Notes: generated by a model from the sequence alone, not told the origin. A DNA stretch of 64,000 bases from Maricaulis maris MCS10 (GCF_000014745.1 NC_008347.1:2310001-2374000); one strand, 5' to 3'. Positions 7,659 through 19,471 are shown, numbered from the stretch's first letter. Numbers and translations: made by a program.

Positions 7659-10106
7659 ATGCCACGCTACCGACTTCTCATCCCGCTCAGCGCGGCCCTG
7701 TTTTGCGTGATCGTCTTCACGTCACTGTCGCTGCATGTCCGCTCGCAGGAGCACTACGCTGTACGCGTGCACCTCGAAGAGATCGCCACCAATCTCCAAT
7801 ACAATCTGACCGAACGCGTCGAGATGAATCTGAACGGCCTGGAGCGAATGGCCGAGCGCTGGATTCGGGTCGGCGGCACGGATCAAACCGAATGGCGGGC
7901 CGACGCACTCGATTATGTCGGCGACCACGCCGAATTGCGTTCGGTGCAGTGGGCCAATCCGGACTTCGTCCTGGAATGGGTCGAGCCAGTGGCAGGCAAT
8001 GAAGCGGTGATCGGCCTCGACATCCTGTTCGAGGAGTTCCGGGCCCGCGCGGTCATGCAAGCCGTCAATTCCCGTCGCGCCAACAACAGTGCGGCGATTG
8101 ATTTCATCCAGGGCGGCACAGGATTCCTGGCTTATTTCCCGCTCTATGATGGCGATCGTTTCGACGGCCTGATCGTCGGCGTGTTCGACGCAGCCAACAT
8201 GGTCGCTGCCGGACTGCCCGAGGATTACGCCGATTACGTCGCCATCCAGGTCAGCGAAGGCGGCGGATTGATCCACCAGGCCGGAACCCCGGTCAGCCTG
8301 CAGCTGACTGCCGAACGGACCGTCGCGCTGCCAGGATCGGTCTGGACGGTCAATCTCTTTCCGGCGGGAGCCTTGTACGCCGAGGAATTCTCGTCGATCC
8401 CGATCTTCCTGCTAGGTCTTGGCGTTCTGCTTTCAATTGCCGTCGGGGTTGGCACTCATTTCCTGGCCAGCGGGCAAATCCGCCAGAGAGAACTGGCTGA
8501 GGAACGGGAGTCTGCCTACGAGGCGCTCGAACGCAATCGTGAACGCGTTGCGCTCGCCGTGCGCGGATCTTCGGACGGTTTCTGGGACTGGGATCTGGAG
8601 CGAAATGTTCTCTATCACTCGCCACGCCTGCGCGCCTTGCTGGGGCATCCGGAAGAGGCGGCCCATATTGTCGATGCCGAATACGCGGACGACATCCATC
8701 CGGACGACAGGGATCGCTCGGAACGTGCATTGGCCGCCCACATCAAGACCGGAGCCGACTATGACCTTCAGCTCCGTTTTCGCTGCGCCAATGGCGAATA
8801 TCGCTGGTTCCGGACCCGCGGCATCGCCCAGCGCAATGATGGTCGGGCGGTGCGGATGGCAGGCTCCATTACCGACATCACCGACCTGATCGAGGCTCGC
8901 GATCGCGCCAATGCGGCCAACCGCGCCAAGTCCGACTTTCTGGCCAATATGAGCCACGAGATCCGCACCCCGATGAACGGCATTCTCGGCATGGCGCGCG
9001 TCCTGGCCGACAAGGACCTGCCCGACGACGTGAACAGCAAGCTGGATGTGATCGTCCGTTCCGGCGACACACTCATGCACCTGCTCGACGACATACTGGA
9101 CTTGTCCAAGATCGAGGCGGGCCAGATCGAACTCGATGAGGCTCCTTTCGATCTGGAGATCATCGGGTCACGCGTCGAAGCGCTGTATCGTGACACAGCC
9201 GACAAAAAGGGCCTGACGCTGGAAGTCGAGGTCACCGATCGCGATGGCGTGTCGCGCCATGGTGATCCGCTGCGCCTGTCACAGATCGCCAATAACCTGG
9301 TCGCCAACGCAATCAAGTTCACAGCCAGCGGCAAGGTCCGCATGACGCTCGGCCCGACTGCCGATGGGCCAGACAGCGACATGATCGAGCTTGTCGTCAG
9401 CGATACGGGTATTGGCATGAGCGAGGCGCAATGCCAGTCGATTTTCGAGAAATTCGTGCAGGCTGACAGCTCAACCACCCGCCGTTTCGGTGGGACAGGC
9501 CTGGGGCTGGCGATCTGCAAGGGCCTCGCCGACCAGATGGGCGGCACCATCGATGTCGCCAGCAATCCCGGCCAGGGCACCACTTTCACGGTCAGACTGC
9601 CCCTGGCACCGGTCATTGCGGACACCGCTTCACCACGCTCGCCTGACCTCATCACGATCGGCGGAGCCATGACGATGGATGGGCGGCCGGTCCGAATTCT
9701 CGCGGCCGAGGACAACCTCACCAACCGGCTCGTCCTGAAAGCCTATCTCGACAAGCTGGCGGTCGACCTGACCATGGTCGAGAACGGGGCCGAGGCAGTC
9801 ACGGCCTTCCTCAACGAAGACTACGATCTCGTCCTGCTCGACATCCAGATGCCGATCAAGAATGGCGAGGATGCCCTGAGCGAGATTCGGGCCTTCGAAC
9901 GCGATCAGGGCCGGCTGCCGACCCCCGTGGTCGCCCTCACCGCCAATGTCATGGCCGACCAGGTCAATCGTTACGCCATGCTGGGCTTTGATGCCCACAC
10001 CGAGAAGCCGCTGAGCCCCGAAGGCCTCGAACGCACCATGCGGCGCCTGTTGATGGGCACCAATCTTCGTCGATCTGCCCGCCCGGCCACAGCCCGGCCG
10101 CGCTGA
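7659..10106 (+). CDS. Hybrid sensor histidine kinase (CHASE-like, PAS, HisKA, HATPase, receiver)
   Basis: 815 residues from the ATG at 7659 (GAGG six bases before; a GTG at 7632 is in frame but poorly placed). Membrane helix at 5-25, a periplasmic region of about 210 residues resembling a CHASE sensor, second helix about 240-265, a PAS domain with RFRCANGEYRWFRTRG, then HisKA with FLANMSHEIRTPMNGILG (His about 432), HATPase with NNLVANAIKFT, DTGIGMS and FGGTGLGLAI, and a C-terminal receiver with LVLLDIQMPIKNG and EKPLSPE. All catalytic boxes are intact. No cognate regulator is adjacent. Confidence 0.92.
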   Translation: MPRYRLLIPLSAALFCVIVFTSLSLHVRSQEHYAVRVHLEEIATNLQYNLTERVEMNLNGLERMAERWIRVGGTDQTEWRADALDYVGDHAELRSVQWANPDFVLEWVEPVAGNEAVIGLDILFEEFRARAVMQAVNSRRANNSAAIDFIQGGTGFLAYFPLYDGDRFDGLIVGVFDAANMVAAGLPEDYADYVAIQVSEGGGLIHQAGTPVSLQLTAERTVALPGSVWTVNLFPAGALYAEEFSSIPIFLLGLGVLLSIAVGVGTHFLASGQIRQRELAEERESAYEALERNRERVALAVRGSSDGFWDWDLERNVLYHSPRLRALLGHPEEAAHIVDAEYADDIHPDDRDRSERALAAHIKTGADYDLQLRFRCANGEYRWFRTRGIAQRNDGRAVRMAGSITDITDLIEARDRANAANRAKSDFLANMSHEIRTPMNGILGMARVLADKDLPDDVNSKLDVIVRSGDTLMHLLDDILDLSKIEAGQIELDEAPFDLEIIGSRVEALYRDTADKKGLTLEVEVTDRDGVSRHGDPLRLSQIANNLVANAIKFTASGKVRMTLGPTADGPDSDMIELVVSDTGIGMSEAQCQSIFEKFVQADSSTTRRFGGTGLGLAICKGLADQMGGTIDVASNPGQGTTFTVRLPLAPVIADTASPRSPDLITIGGAMTMDGRPVRILAAEDNLTNRLVLKAYLDKLAVDLTMVENGAEAVTAFLNEDYDLVLLDIQMPIKNGEDALSEIRAFERDQGRLPTPVVALTANVMADQVNRYAMLGFDAHTEKPLSPEGLERTMRRLLMGTNLRRSARPATARPR

Positions 10107-10128
10107 TCCTTTCAGGGGCCAGCTATCA

Positions 10129-10551
10129 TCAGCCGGTCAGGTGCAGGACAATCTCGCGCCGGTGCGGCCGATGGCGGTGCTCGAACAGATAAATCCCCTG
10201 CCAGGTTCCCAGCATGAGCCGCCCGTCGGCAACCGGTATCCCGATCGATGTCTGGGTCAGCGCCGCCTTGATATGCGCCGGCATGTCATCCGGCCCCTCC
10301 GCCGTATGCGCCAGCCAGGACATGGATGGGTCGTCACCGGCCGGCACCAGCCGGGCGAAGAAGGCCTGCAGGTCCCGCTGGACGTCCGGATCGGCATTTT
10401 CCTGGATGACAAGCGAGCAGGAAGTGTGCCGAACGAAGACGGTGAGGAGGGCGTCGGACGGGTTTAGTTCGGATGCGAAACGTTGCACCTGATGCGTGAC
10501 ATCGTAGAGGCCGGGACCGGTGGTCTGGATGTGGAGGCGGTGGAGGGGCAT
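10129..10551 (-). CDS. yjbQ: YjbQ/UPF0047 family protein
   Basis: 140 residues, the usual family length. Conserved blocks: VFVRHTSCSLVIQENADPDV, SWLAHTAEGPDDMPAHIKAAL, LGTWQGIYLFEHR. The family has a thiamine-phosphate synthase side activity in vitro, but its true role is unsettled; His and Asp/Glu residues in these blocks form the presumed active site. It converges on the hybrid kinase gene with 22 bases between stops. Confidence 0.92.
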   Translation of the reverse strand: MPLHRLHIQTTGPGLYDVTHQVQRFASELNPSDALLTVFVRHTSCSLVIQENADPDVQRDLQAFFARLVPAGDDPSMSWLAHTAEGPDDMPAHIKAALTQTSIGIPVADGRLMLGTWQGIYLFEHRHRPHRREIVLHLTG

Positions 10552-10618
10552 AGGTCAGAACCTCTACCTAGAGGAACATGTAGCTTTGGAGCACGTCTCA
10601 TCGCAAGCGGGCCGCCTG

Positions 10619-10990
10619 CTAAATAGTATCCCGAATGAGATCGCAAATCTTCAAGATTTCATGCTCGCTCGACACACGGGCAGTGATTTCACCATCACCC
10701 CGCTCTTCAGATTGAGAAAGCACGCTTTTGACCCTTGCATAATCTAATTTGGAGCGCTTTAGCTCAGGTCTCCGAACATAGAACAAGAGCCATTCTCGAG
10801 CAGGGGCCAAGGAAAAACACCAGTCCCCGCCGCGCTTTATACGTAGAGAGCTCATATATCCGTGCGTTTCCGCTTCGATAGCGATATCCGGGATGCGGGG
10901 CATCTCCAAGACAGCACACCAGAAGGCACAAGCGACTTCCTGGGTCTCGATTTTTGCGTACAGCGCGCGCAGCGCTTCACCCTGTTTCAT
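10619..10990 (-). CDS. Hypothetical protein, low-GC orphan
   Basis: 123 residues, no family recognised. Soluble, mixed alpha/beta, with [22 protein letters not shown] and a helical C-terminus. The DNA is visibly poorer in GC than the flanking genes and uses AT-ending codons, suggesting a transferred gene. Its ATG lies only 17 bases after the rpoD terminator, and no strong ribosome site is seen, so how it is expressed is unclear. It could be a decayed gene, but the frame is open and a full domain size. Confidence 0.55.
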   Translation of the reverse strand: MKQGEALRALYAKIETQEVACAFWCAVLEMPRIPDIAIEAETHGYMSSLRIKRGGDWCFSLAPAREWLLFYVRRPELKRSKLDYARVKSVLSQSEERGDGEITARVSSEHEILKICDLIRDTI

Positions 10991-11006
10991 TTGAGACCCA
11001 CATCAC

Positions 11007-11036
11007 AAAAAAGCCGGCCGTGGGGCCGGCTTTTTC
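11007..11036 (-). terminator. rpoD terminator
   Basis: An AAGCCGGCC...GGCCGGCTT stem (11011-11032) flanked by A and T runs on both sides; read on the minus strand, it is 77 bases past the rpoD stop and ends in T6. The flanking symmetry would let it act in both directions. Confidence 0.85.
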
Positions 11037-11112
11037 AATGTCTGAACTTGTCATGTCCGGATCCCGGATCGCCGCGTTATACCGTGCGGGATGATCCACG
11101 CCTTGGCGTGGA

Positions 11113-13245
<2,133 letters not shown>

Positions 13246-13298
13246 CTAATCGTCCCTTGTCGCGCCGCCCACGGGGCGCGCAATCAGAATTATACGCA

Positions 13299-15140
13299 TC
13301 AGGATGATTCTGAACGAGAGCTTTCATGCCGGTAGGCGTCAACTACCTGCCGAAAGCGTTCCGAATCCGCCTGCTTGAGTTCTTCGTCCAGACGGGCGCG
13401 CGCCTCATCACGACGTGTCTGTGCTTCGCTTCGTTCCATATAGGCGTGAGCCAGCCTCATCCAAGCCTTAGCCCTCACCTCTGGAGACGCCTCCATACCG
13501 CCCAGTTCCGCTCGCATGGGTCTGCGCTCACCGTCGAGCCGCTTTATCTCTGCCGCGTATCCGGCATCGGCCAATTCGGCCCTTAGCGTGTCGGTCTGCA
13601 CAAACTGCCCAGAAGAGCAGGCGTCTAGAACGGCGTCGCGCAGCCTGTCAAGCGATCCCAACCGCAAAAGCGCGAGGGTTTCGACCTGCGAGGCGGCGAT
13701 TTCCGGGTATTCCATGGCAGCAACCAGCAGCAGATGTCCCAGCCGCGCGGTTGGATCGGCCTGTCTGGACTGCTTGTTGCGCAGCTCCGCCGTGGCCCCC
13801 AGCGCCACGCCCTTGCCCGGCTTCCACGGTCCGCGCTGACCGCGCTGCCCCGACTGCGGACGAGCACCGAACAGGGCATCCATGCGCTGGTCGAATTCGC
13901 GCTTGTACTCCTCGCGGATATCGCCATCGGTAATCTGGCTGACCAGCGCCCGGATGCGACGACGGAAGCCGGCCCGGCGGTCGGGGTCATCCAGCGGCTC
14001 GACCAGGACCTCGCGCTCCCAGATCAGATCGGCCAGCGAGCGCGTCTCGCGGAACACGGCGCGCAGGGCGTTGGCGCCCTCCTCGCGCAAAATGTCATCC
14101 GGGTCCTTGCCATCGGGCATGAAGGCAAAGCGCAGCGTCTTGCCCGGCTGCAGCAGCGGCAGCGCCCGGTCGGCGGCCTTGAACGCCGCGGCGCGGCCGG
14201 CACTGTCACCGTCCAGGCACATGACCGGCTCACCACCGGCACGCCAGAGCAGCTGTATCTGCTCTTCGGTGATGGCGGTTCCCAGCGGGGCAACACCGTG
14301 CTCCAGCCCGGCGCGCGACAGGGCGATCACATCCAGATAGCCTTCGGCGACGATCAGGCCGCGAATATCCTGTTTGGGATCGGACGCCGCCTTGCGGGCT
14401 TCCGGATAGCGATAAAGCACCGAGCCCTTGTGGAAAATCGGGGTCTCCGGCGAGTTGAGATATTTGGCCCGCGCCTCTTTCGACAGGGCCCGCCCGCCAA
14501 AACCGACCAGGCGATTGCGCGGATCATGGATCGGAAAGGTGATGCGGTCGCGGAAGCGGTCATAGGGCGAGCCGCTATCGGGTTCGATCAACAGGCCGCA
14601 CTCGATCAGGTCGGAGACCGGCGCCCCGGCGGTGACCAGCTCGTCCTTCAGCGCCGTCCGGCTATCCGGCGCATAGCCGATGCCATAGCGGACACAATCC
14701 TCGCCGGTCAGGCCACGCGATTTGAGATAGAGGCGCGCCTCCTCGGCCTGCGGCGACCGCAGGGCGCGCAGGAAAAAGGCCTGGGCGCTCCCCATCCACT
14801 CGACGAGGGACTTGCGATGCTGGGTCTTTTGCTGGCTCTCCGGATCCGGCTCGGGCAGGCGCAGCCCCGCCTCACCGGCCAGACGCTCGGCCGCCTCCAT
14901 GAAGGACAGGCCCTCCATCTCTTCGAGCCAGGTGAAGATGTCGCCATGCTTGCCGGAGGCAAAACAATGATAGAAGCGCTTCTCGTCATTGACGAAAAAC
15001 GAGGGCGAGCGTTCTTTCTTGAAGGGTGAGAGGCCGACGAATTCGCGGCCCTGGCGCTTCAGGGGAACCGAGCGGCCAATGAGGTCCGACGGGCGCACAC
15101 GCGCCTTGATCTCGTCGATGAAGTCCTCATTGAGACGCAT
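13299..15140 (-). CDS. dnaG: DNA primase
   Basis: 613 residues from ATG at 15140 (MRLNEDFIDEIKARV), the normal DnaG N-terminus; the frame continues 12 codons upstream without support. N-terminal zinc-ribbon region, TOPRIM domain (VAEGYLDVIAL, CLDGDSAGRAA, GKDPDD) and a C-terminal helicase-binding part. The zinc ligands are mostly replaced: GLSPFKKERSPSF and YHCFASGKHGD keep one Cys (C59), while the expected Cys/His/Cys are S38, K41 and S62. The rest of the fold is conserved, so it is probably active. Makes RNA primers at the replication fork. Between yqeY and rpoD. Confidence 0.96.
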   Translation of the reverse strand: MRLNEDFIDEIKARVRPSDLIGRSVPLKRQGREFVGLSPFKKERSPSFFVNDEKRFYHCFASGKHGDIFTWLEEMEGLSFMEAAERLAGEAGLRLPEPDPESQQKTQHRKSLVEWMGSAQAFFLRALRSPQAEEARLYLKSRGLTGEDCVRYGIGYAPDSRTALKDELVTAGAPVSDLIECGLLIEPDSGSPYDRFRDRITFPIHDPRNRLVGFGGRALSKEARAKYLNSPETPIFHKGSVLYRYPEARKAASDPKQDIRGLIVAEGYLDVIALSRAGLEHGVAPLGTAITEEQIQLLWRAGGEPVMCLDGDSAGRAAAFKAADRALPLLQPGKTLRFAFMPDGKDPDDILREEGANALRAVFRETRSLADLIWEREVLVEPLDDPDRRAGFRRRIRALVSQITDGDIREEYKREFDQRMDALFGARPQSGQRGQRGPWKPGKGVALGATAELRNKQSRQADPTARLGHLLLVAAMEYPEIAASQVETLALLRLGSLDRLRDAVLDACSSGQFVQTDTLRAELADAGYAAEIKRLDGERRPMRAELGGMEASPEVRAKAWMRLAHAYMERSEAQTRRDEARARLDEELKQADSERFRQVVDAYRHESSRSESS

Positions 15141-15264
15141 GACCGTCGAATACCCTGTGACCGCGACCCGCCCCACACAGATCAGCCGTGCATGATGCGC
15201 GCGAAAGCCGCGCGCGTCACGTCCTCAATCCGCGACCACCATCGGGCCGCAAAAGGTGTCGGGA

Positions 15265-15729
15265 TCAGGCTGACGCCAGCAGGGTCTTCACCTTGGCACC
15301 GGCCTTGGCAAAATCCATGCGACCGGCATAGCGCGACTTCAGCTCGCCCATGCAGCGGCCCATGTCCTTGAGACCGGTGGCGTCAAGCTCACTGACCACG
15401 GACTGGGCGGCATCGGCGATCTCGCCATCATCCATCGGCTTGGGCAGGTATTCGCGGACGATGGCGGCTTCGTCGCGCTCGGCTTCAGCGAGGTCGAGAC
15501 GGCCGGCCTTCTCATAGGTCTCGGCGCTTTCCTCACGCTGCTTCACCAACTTGGTAAGCAGGGTCATGATTTCGGTGTCGCCACAGCCGGAACAACGGTC
15601 TTCCGCGCGGGCGGCGATATCACGATCCTTGATGGCAGCCGAGATCAGGCGAAGCGTCGACAGACGCGCCTTGTCCTGGGCCTTCATGGCCGTTTTCATA
15701 TCCGTAATGATGCGTTCGCGAAGCGACAT
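15265..15729 (-). CDS. yqeY: GatB/YqeY family protein
   Basis: 154 residues from ATG at 15729 (MSLRERIITDMKTAMKAQDK), the typical start and length for YqeY. Conserved RLSTLRLISAAIKDRDIAAR, KQREESAETYEKAGR, EYLPKPMDDGEI and a C-terminal MGELKSRYAGRMDFAKAGAKVK. The family shares the tRNA-binding tail of GatB and may take part in tRNA amidation, not proven. A CSGCGD insertion in the middle has two Cys plus one upstream. Upstream of dnaG in the same direction. Confidence 0.93.
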   Translation of the reverse strand: MSLRERIITDMKTAMKAQDKARLSTLRLISAAIKDRDIAARAEDRCSGCGDTEIMTLLTKLVKQREESAETYEKAGRLDLAEAERDEAAIVREYLPKPMDDGEIADAAQSVVSELDATGLKDMGRCMGELKSRYAGRMDFAKAGAKVKTLLASA

Positions 15730-16147
15730 GATGGCAATCAAACCTATCCGGGCGCCATGGGAGGCGCTTTGTGACGGGGTCTCCGGGGAGAAGAACCTGT
15801 CGATTGCACGCGATCGCGTGCCAATTGTTTCGAACAATGCCGGGCCTTTTGTTGATGGCAACTCGCGTGAGCGACATTTGCCCCCGAAACGAGGGGCCGG
15901 GAATTATTCCGTTGGCGGCGAAGAATCAAGCCCGTTTGTAAATCGTGATCGAATGTCCGGTTTGCATATTCGACGCTCACCACCACAAATCAACCGTCTT
16001 CGGGCCGGGGGCCGGTGTCATACCCCCAGGCTCTGGTACGATTGCACAAGGGCTCACACGACGGATCGGACAGGGCCAACTCATACTTGCGCCCGCGCTC
16101 GCAGGAGCGTGTGCAGAGCGGCCGGGTGACCGGATCAGCGCCGGGCC
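15730..16147. other. Intergenic, no gene recognised
   Basis: About 420 bases between yqeY and the sulfotransferase remnant. Open frames exist on both strands, but none has a ribosome site or a recognisable protein. A less GC-rich patch lies around 15890-15990 and probably includes the yqeY promoter on the minus strand. Confidence 0.35.
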
Positions 16148-16405
16148 TCAAAATCCGGCCTCGTGCCCGCTCGGTCTCGAAAAAAGTGCCTGCCCGTCTT
16201 CCCATTCGAGGCCGAGCATGGACATCACCGGGGCGACCTCTGACCGCAGATCATCGCTCAGCGCTTCATGCCTGACTTCAGCGAGCCACGGCTTGCGCCA
16301 GGTCACAAACCGATCCCAGTGATCGAAACAGGCCGCATGAAAATTGGCGATTCGCTCGAGCCGGGCGCGCAGGTGGCAGAACCGACCTGTCGCGGCGACG
16401 CTGGG
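16148..16405 (-). pseudogene. Sulfotransferase C-terminal remnant
   Basis: 85 codons open between a TAG at 16406-16408 and a TGA at 16148, with no usable start codon at the N-terminal end. The peptide contains FDHWDRFVTWRKPW, EVRHEALSDDL and MSMLGLEWEDG, which reads like the end of a sulfotransferase of the TPR-linked type, where a Trp-containing segment is followed by V-R-Y/H-E-x-L and a G-L-x-W motif. The PAPS-binding N-terminal part is missing. It lies just upstream of the carA start, so it is likely a decayed leftover of an insertion or deletion. Confidence 0.5.
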
Positions 16406-16517
16406 CTATTGACCCGACCCGCGTTAGAGACTAGCAGAGCGCCCGTTTACCCGCCCCTCGCCGCCAACCGATTCCGGTCGGCTCCGACGCGCCCAGCCAG
16501 ATGCTTGGAGAATAGCC

Positions 16518-17690
16518 ATGACGTCCACGCCGACCCCCACACCGACCGGCGCGCTGGCTCTGGCCGATGGCAGCGTCTTTTTGGGCCATGGCACGGGTGC
16601 GACCGGCATCGCCCTGGGCGAAGTCTGCTTCAACACCGCGATGACCGGGCACCAGGAAATCCTGGCTGACCCGTCCTATGCCGGCCAGGTCGTCTGCTTC
16701 ACCTTCCCCCATGTCGGCAATGTCGGCGCCAACGGGGAAGACGAGGAAGCCGCCTCGCCGCAGGCCCGCAAAGCGGCTGTCGGCATGATCGCCCGCGCCA
16801 AGATCACCCCGCCGGCCAGCTGGCGCGCCGATACAACTTTCGAGGAATGGCTGTGCACGCGTGGCATTGTCGCGCTGACCGGCATCGACACCCGCGCCCT
16901 GACCCGCAAGATCCGCGAAGGCGGCATGCAGATGTGCGCCATTGCCCATGACGCTGCCGGCAATATCGACATTGAGGCCCTCAAGGCCGCCGCTGCCGGC
17001 GCGCCGACCATGGAAGGCCGCGAACTGGCCGCGGACGTCGCCCGCACCGAGGGTGGAGACTGGACCGAGGGCAATTGGACACTGGGCGAAGGCTATGCGG
17101 TCGGGCCGGAAGACGGACCTCGCGTCGTGGTGCTCGATTATGGCGTGAAGGCCAATATCCTGCGCCTGCTGACCGGGGCCGGTGCCCGCGTCGCCGTGCT
17201 GCCGGGCAAGGCCTCCATCGACGATATCAAGGCGCTCAATCCCGATGGCGTCGTCGTCTCCAACGGTCCGGGTGATCCCGCCGAGACCGGCAAATACGCC
17301 CTGCCGACGATCAAGGCCGTGCTCGACGCCAACATCCCGACCCTGGGCATCTGCCTCGGCCACCAGATGCTGGCGCTCGCCATTGGTGCCAAGACGGCAA
17401 AAATGCCCCAGGGCCATCACGGCGCCAATCACCCGGTCAAGAACCACGAGACCGGCCAGGTCGAGATCGTGTCGATGAATCACGGCTTCGCCGTCGACGG
17501 CACCACATTGCCCGCCAATGCCGCGGAGACCCATGTCTCGCTGTTCGACGGCTCCAATTCCGGCTTCAAACTGACCGACAAGCCCGTCTGGGCCGTCCAG
17601 CACCACCCCGAAGCCAGCCCCGGCCCGCAGGACAGCTTCGGCGTGTTTGACCGGTTTGTGGGTGAGTTGAAGGGGCGGGTTGAGGCCTAG
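16518..17690 (+). CDS. carA: Carbamoyl-phosphate synthase, small (glutaminase) subunit
   Basis: 390 residues. N-terminal CPSase small domain (FNTAMTGHQEILADPSYAGQ) and a C-terminal class I glutamine amidotransferase: SNGPGDP, nucleophile Cys279 in LGICLGHQ, and the His/Glu pair in AVQHHPEASPGP. Releases ammonia from glutamine and channels it to CarB for arginine and pyrimidine synthesis. carB is about 4.7 kb downstream on the same strand, separated by an accessory block, so the two are not a simple operon here. The 17691-17965 spacer holds a palindromic element. Confidence 0.97.
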   Translation: MTSTPTPTPTGALALADGSVFLGHGTGATGIALGEVCFNTAMTGHQEILADPSYAGQVVCFTFPHVGNVGANGEDEEAASPQARKAAVGMIARAKITPPASWRADTTFEEWLCTRGIVALTGIDTRALTRKIREGGMQMCAIAHDAAGNIDIEALKAAAAGAPTMEGRELAADVARTEGGDWTEGNWTLGEGYAVGPEDGPRVVVLDYGVKANILRLLTGAGARVAVLPGKASIDDIKALNPDGVVVSNGPGDPAETGKYALPTIKAVLDANIPTLGICLGHQMLALAIGAKTAKMPQGHHGANHPVKNHETGQVEIVSMNHGFAVDGTTLPANAAETHVSLFDGSNSGFKLTDKPVWAVQHHPEASPGPQDSFGVFDRFVGELKGRVEA

Positions 17691-17748
17691 GCAAACAAGC
17701 CCCCATCGACCGTAGATCGATTGAAAGCTCGCGCAATGCGCAAAGCTG

Positions 17749-17880
17749 GCCATACACCACTTGGCGGCATTCAGCCGTATCCGGATTGTCAGCTCAAGGG
17801 TGAAACCGCGAAGCGGCCGCTGCGCGGCCCTTGACCTGACAATCCGGATACGGCGCGCTGGCTGGCAAGTGGCCTATGGC
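17749..17880 (+). repeat. Palindromic element, copy 1: 19-bp arms and two-hairpin core
   Basis: Inner arms GCCGTATCCGGATTGTCAG (17774-17792) and its exact complement (17836-17854). Between them: TCAAGGG/CCCTTGA closing stem, then TGAAA, hairpin CCGC-GAA-GCGG and hairpin CCGC-TGC-GCGG. Outside, an imperfect second stem pairs 17749-17763 with 17866-17880. An internal-loop motif GCTGGCTGG follows the right arm. Same architecture as the elements at 26313 and 53097, but with different arm sequence. No coding frame; it sits 58 bases after carA. Confidence 0.85.
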
Positions 17881-17965
17881 TGGGTCTGCGCTGCGCGCCG
17901 CATTTCAAACATGAACTCGTACTTTCACTGGACAACCCCGACACAAATCGCGCCATCATGGCGCG

Positions 17966-19471
17966 ATGCTCAACCGACGCACCCTTCTCGCCGCCACCGC
18001 CGCCACATCGCTCGCCGCCTGTGGGCGCGCTGGCCCGCCGTCTGATCTCCTGCGCGTTGCCACCAGCGGCCTGCCGGACAGCCTAGATCCCGCCCGTGGT
18101 GAGTTCGCAGCCGCGGCGCTGGTCTACAAGCAGATCCATGCCGGCCTGACCGAGTATGCACCGGACGGATCGGTTGGGCCGGGACTGGCGGAGAGCTGGT
18201 CGGTCGATGAGAGCGGCCTCGTCTGGACCTTTCGGTTGCGCGAGGGGCTGATGTGGTCGGATGGCCATCCGCTGACAGCTGAAGATGTGGCCTGGTCGGC
18301 CCGGCGCATTGTCGATCCGACCCAGAGCTTTGCCGTTCTGGGCGATTTCTATGCCGTCACGAATGCGCGGGCGATCCATGCCGGTGATATGGCGCCGGAC
18401 CAGCTCGGCGTGAGCGCGCCAGATGATCGCACGGTGGAATTCCGGCTCGACACGCCGCTGGGCCTGCTGCCCACCCTGATGCGCGAATTCTACCCCTTCC
18501 CGCGCCATGTCATCGAGCGTGTCGGGCTGGACTGGGTCCGCCCCGAACACATCGTCACGGCGGGCGCCTATACGGTGACTGCCGAGAGCCAGATGAGCCT
18601 CGATCTGGTGCGCAATCCCCGCCACTACGCTGTGGAACAGGTTTCCATCCCGGCCATCCGCATCGACGGCGTGCGCGAGGATGCTACCCGCATGCGCCTG
18701 TTCCGCGCCGGCGATTACGACCTCGCCGACCGGCCGCCGGCCAACCAGATCGACTATTGGCGCGAGCGGCTGGGCGATCAGTTCCAGAGCTTCGACGCGC
18801 CGATCCTGCGCTATCTCAAGGTCAATCATGCGCGGGCGCCGCTGGAAGATGTGCGGGTGCGACGCTTGTTGTCGCGGGCCATCGACCGCGACTTCCTGGC
18901 CCACGAGTTTTATGCCGATACGGCGGCGGCCACGGAGTTTGTCCTGCCAGGCGGCGTCGTTACCCACTCCGAATTGACCCCGCAGGCCGGCGGCGTCTCC
19001 AGACCGCTCCAGATCCGTACCACGACCGGCGAAGGCGAGCGCCTCGCCGTGGCGATCAGCGACGACTGGGCGCGCTTCGGGATCGAGACCGAGTTGCTGG
19101 TCAGCTATCCTACCGACCTCTACCAGGCCGTCGATACGGGTGATTTCGACATCGCCATTGCCAGCTTCAATCGCGGTCTGAAGTCCGATCCGTTTTTCAT
19201 GCTCGACCCGTTCGCGCCGGACGGGTTTGCCGCCAATTTCAACTGGGATGACGAAATCTTCGCCGAGCTGATGGCCGCGGCCCGGCGCCAGAATGAACCG
19301 GGCGCCCGCGGCCAGCTCTACCTGGCGGCCATGGCGCGCATCCACGACCAGATGGCGGTCATCCCGCTCCTTCACGAGCGCGCTCACTGGCTGGTCGGCG
19401 AGCGTGTCATCGGCACACGGAGAGACATACAACCAATGTTGTGGCGGGATCTGGAGTTGATCGATGGCTGA
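17966..19471 (+). CDS. ABC transporter peptide/solute-binding lipoprotein (SBP family 5)
   Basis: 501 residues. N-terminal NRRTLLAATAATSLAACG has twin arginines and a lipobox LAAC (16-19), so it is a lipoprotein possibly exported by Tat. Then the family 5 pattern: LDPARGEFAAAALVYKQIHAGL, GPGLAESWSVDESGLVWTFRLREG, WSDGHPLTAEDVAWSARRIVD, and a long C-lobe. Binds oligopeptides or similar solutes for uptake. No permease or ATPase genes lie nearby, so the partner transporter is unknown. Overlaps the HD-hydrolase gene by eight bases. Confidence 0.9.
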   Translation: MLNRRTLLAATAATSLAACGRAGPPSDLLRVATSGLPDSLDPARGEFAAAALVYKQIHAGLTEYAPDGSVGPGLAESWSVDESGLVWTFRLREGLMWSDGHPLTAEDVAWSARRIVDPTQSFAVLGDFYAVTNARAIHAGDMAPDQLGVSAPDDRTVEFRLDTPLGLLPTLMREFYPFPRHVIERVGLDWVRPEHIVTAGAYTVTAESQMSLDLVRNPRHYAVEQVSIPAIRIDGVREDATRMRLFRAGDYDLADRPPANQIDYWRERLGDQFQSFDAPILRYLKVNHARAPLEDVRVRRLLSRAIDRDFLAHEFYADTAAATEFVLPGGVVTHSELTPQAGGVSRPLQIRTTTGEGERLAVAISDDWARFGIETELLVSYPTDLYQAVDTGDFDIAIASFNRGLKSDPFFMLDPFAPDGFAANFNWDDEIFAELMAAARRQNEPGARGQLYLAAMARIHDQMAVIPLLHERAHWLVGERVIGTRRDIQPMLWRDLELIDG

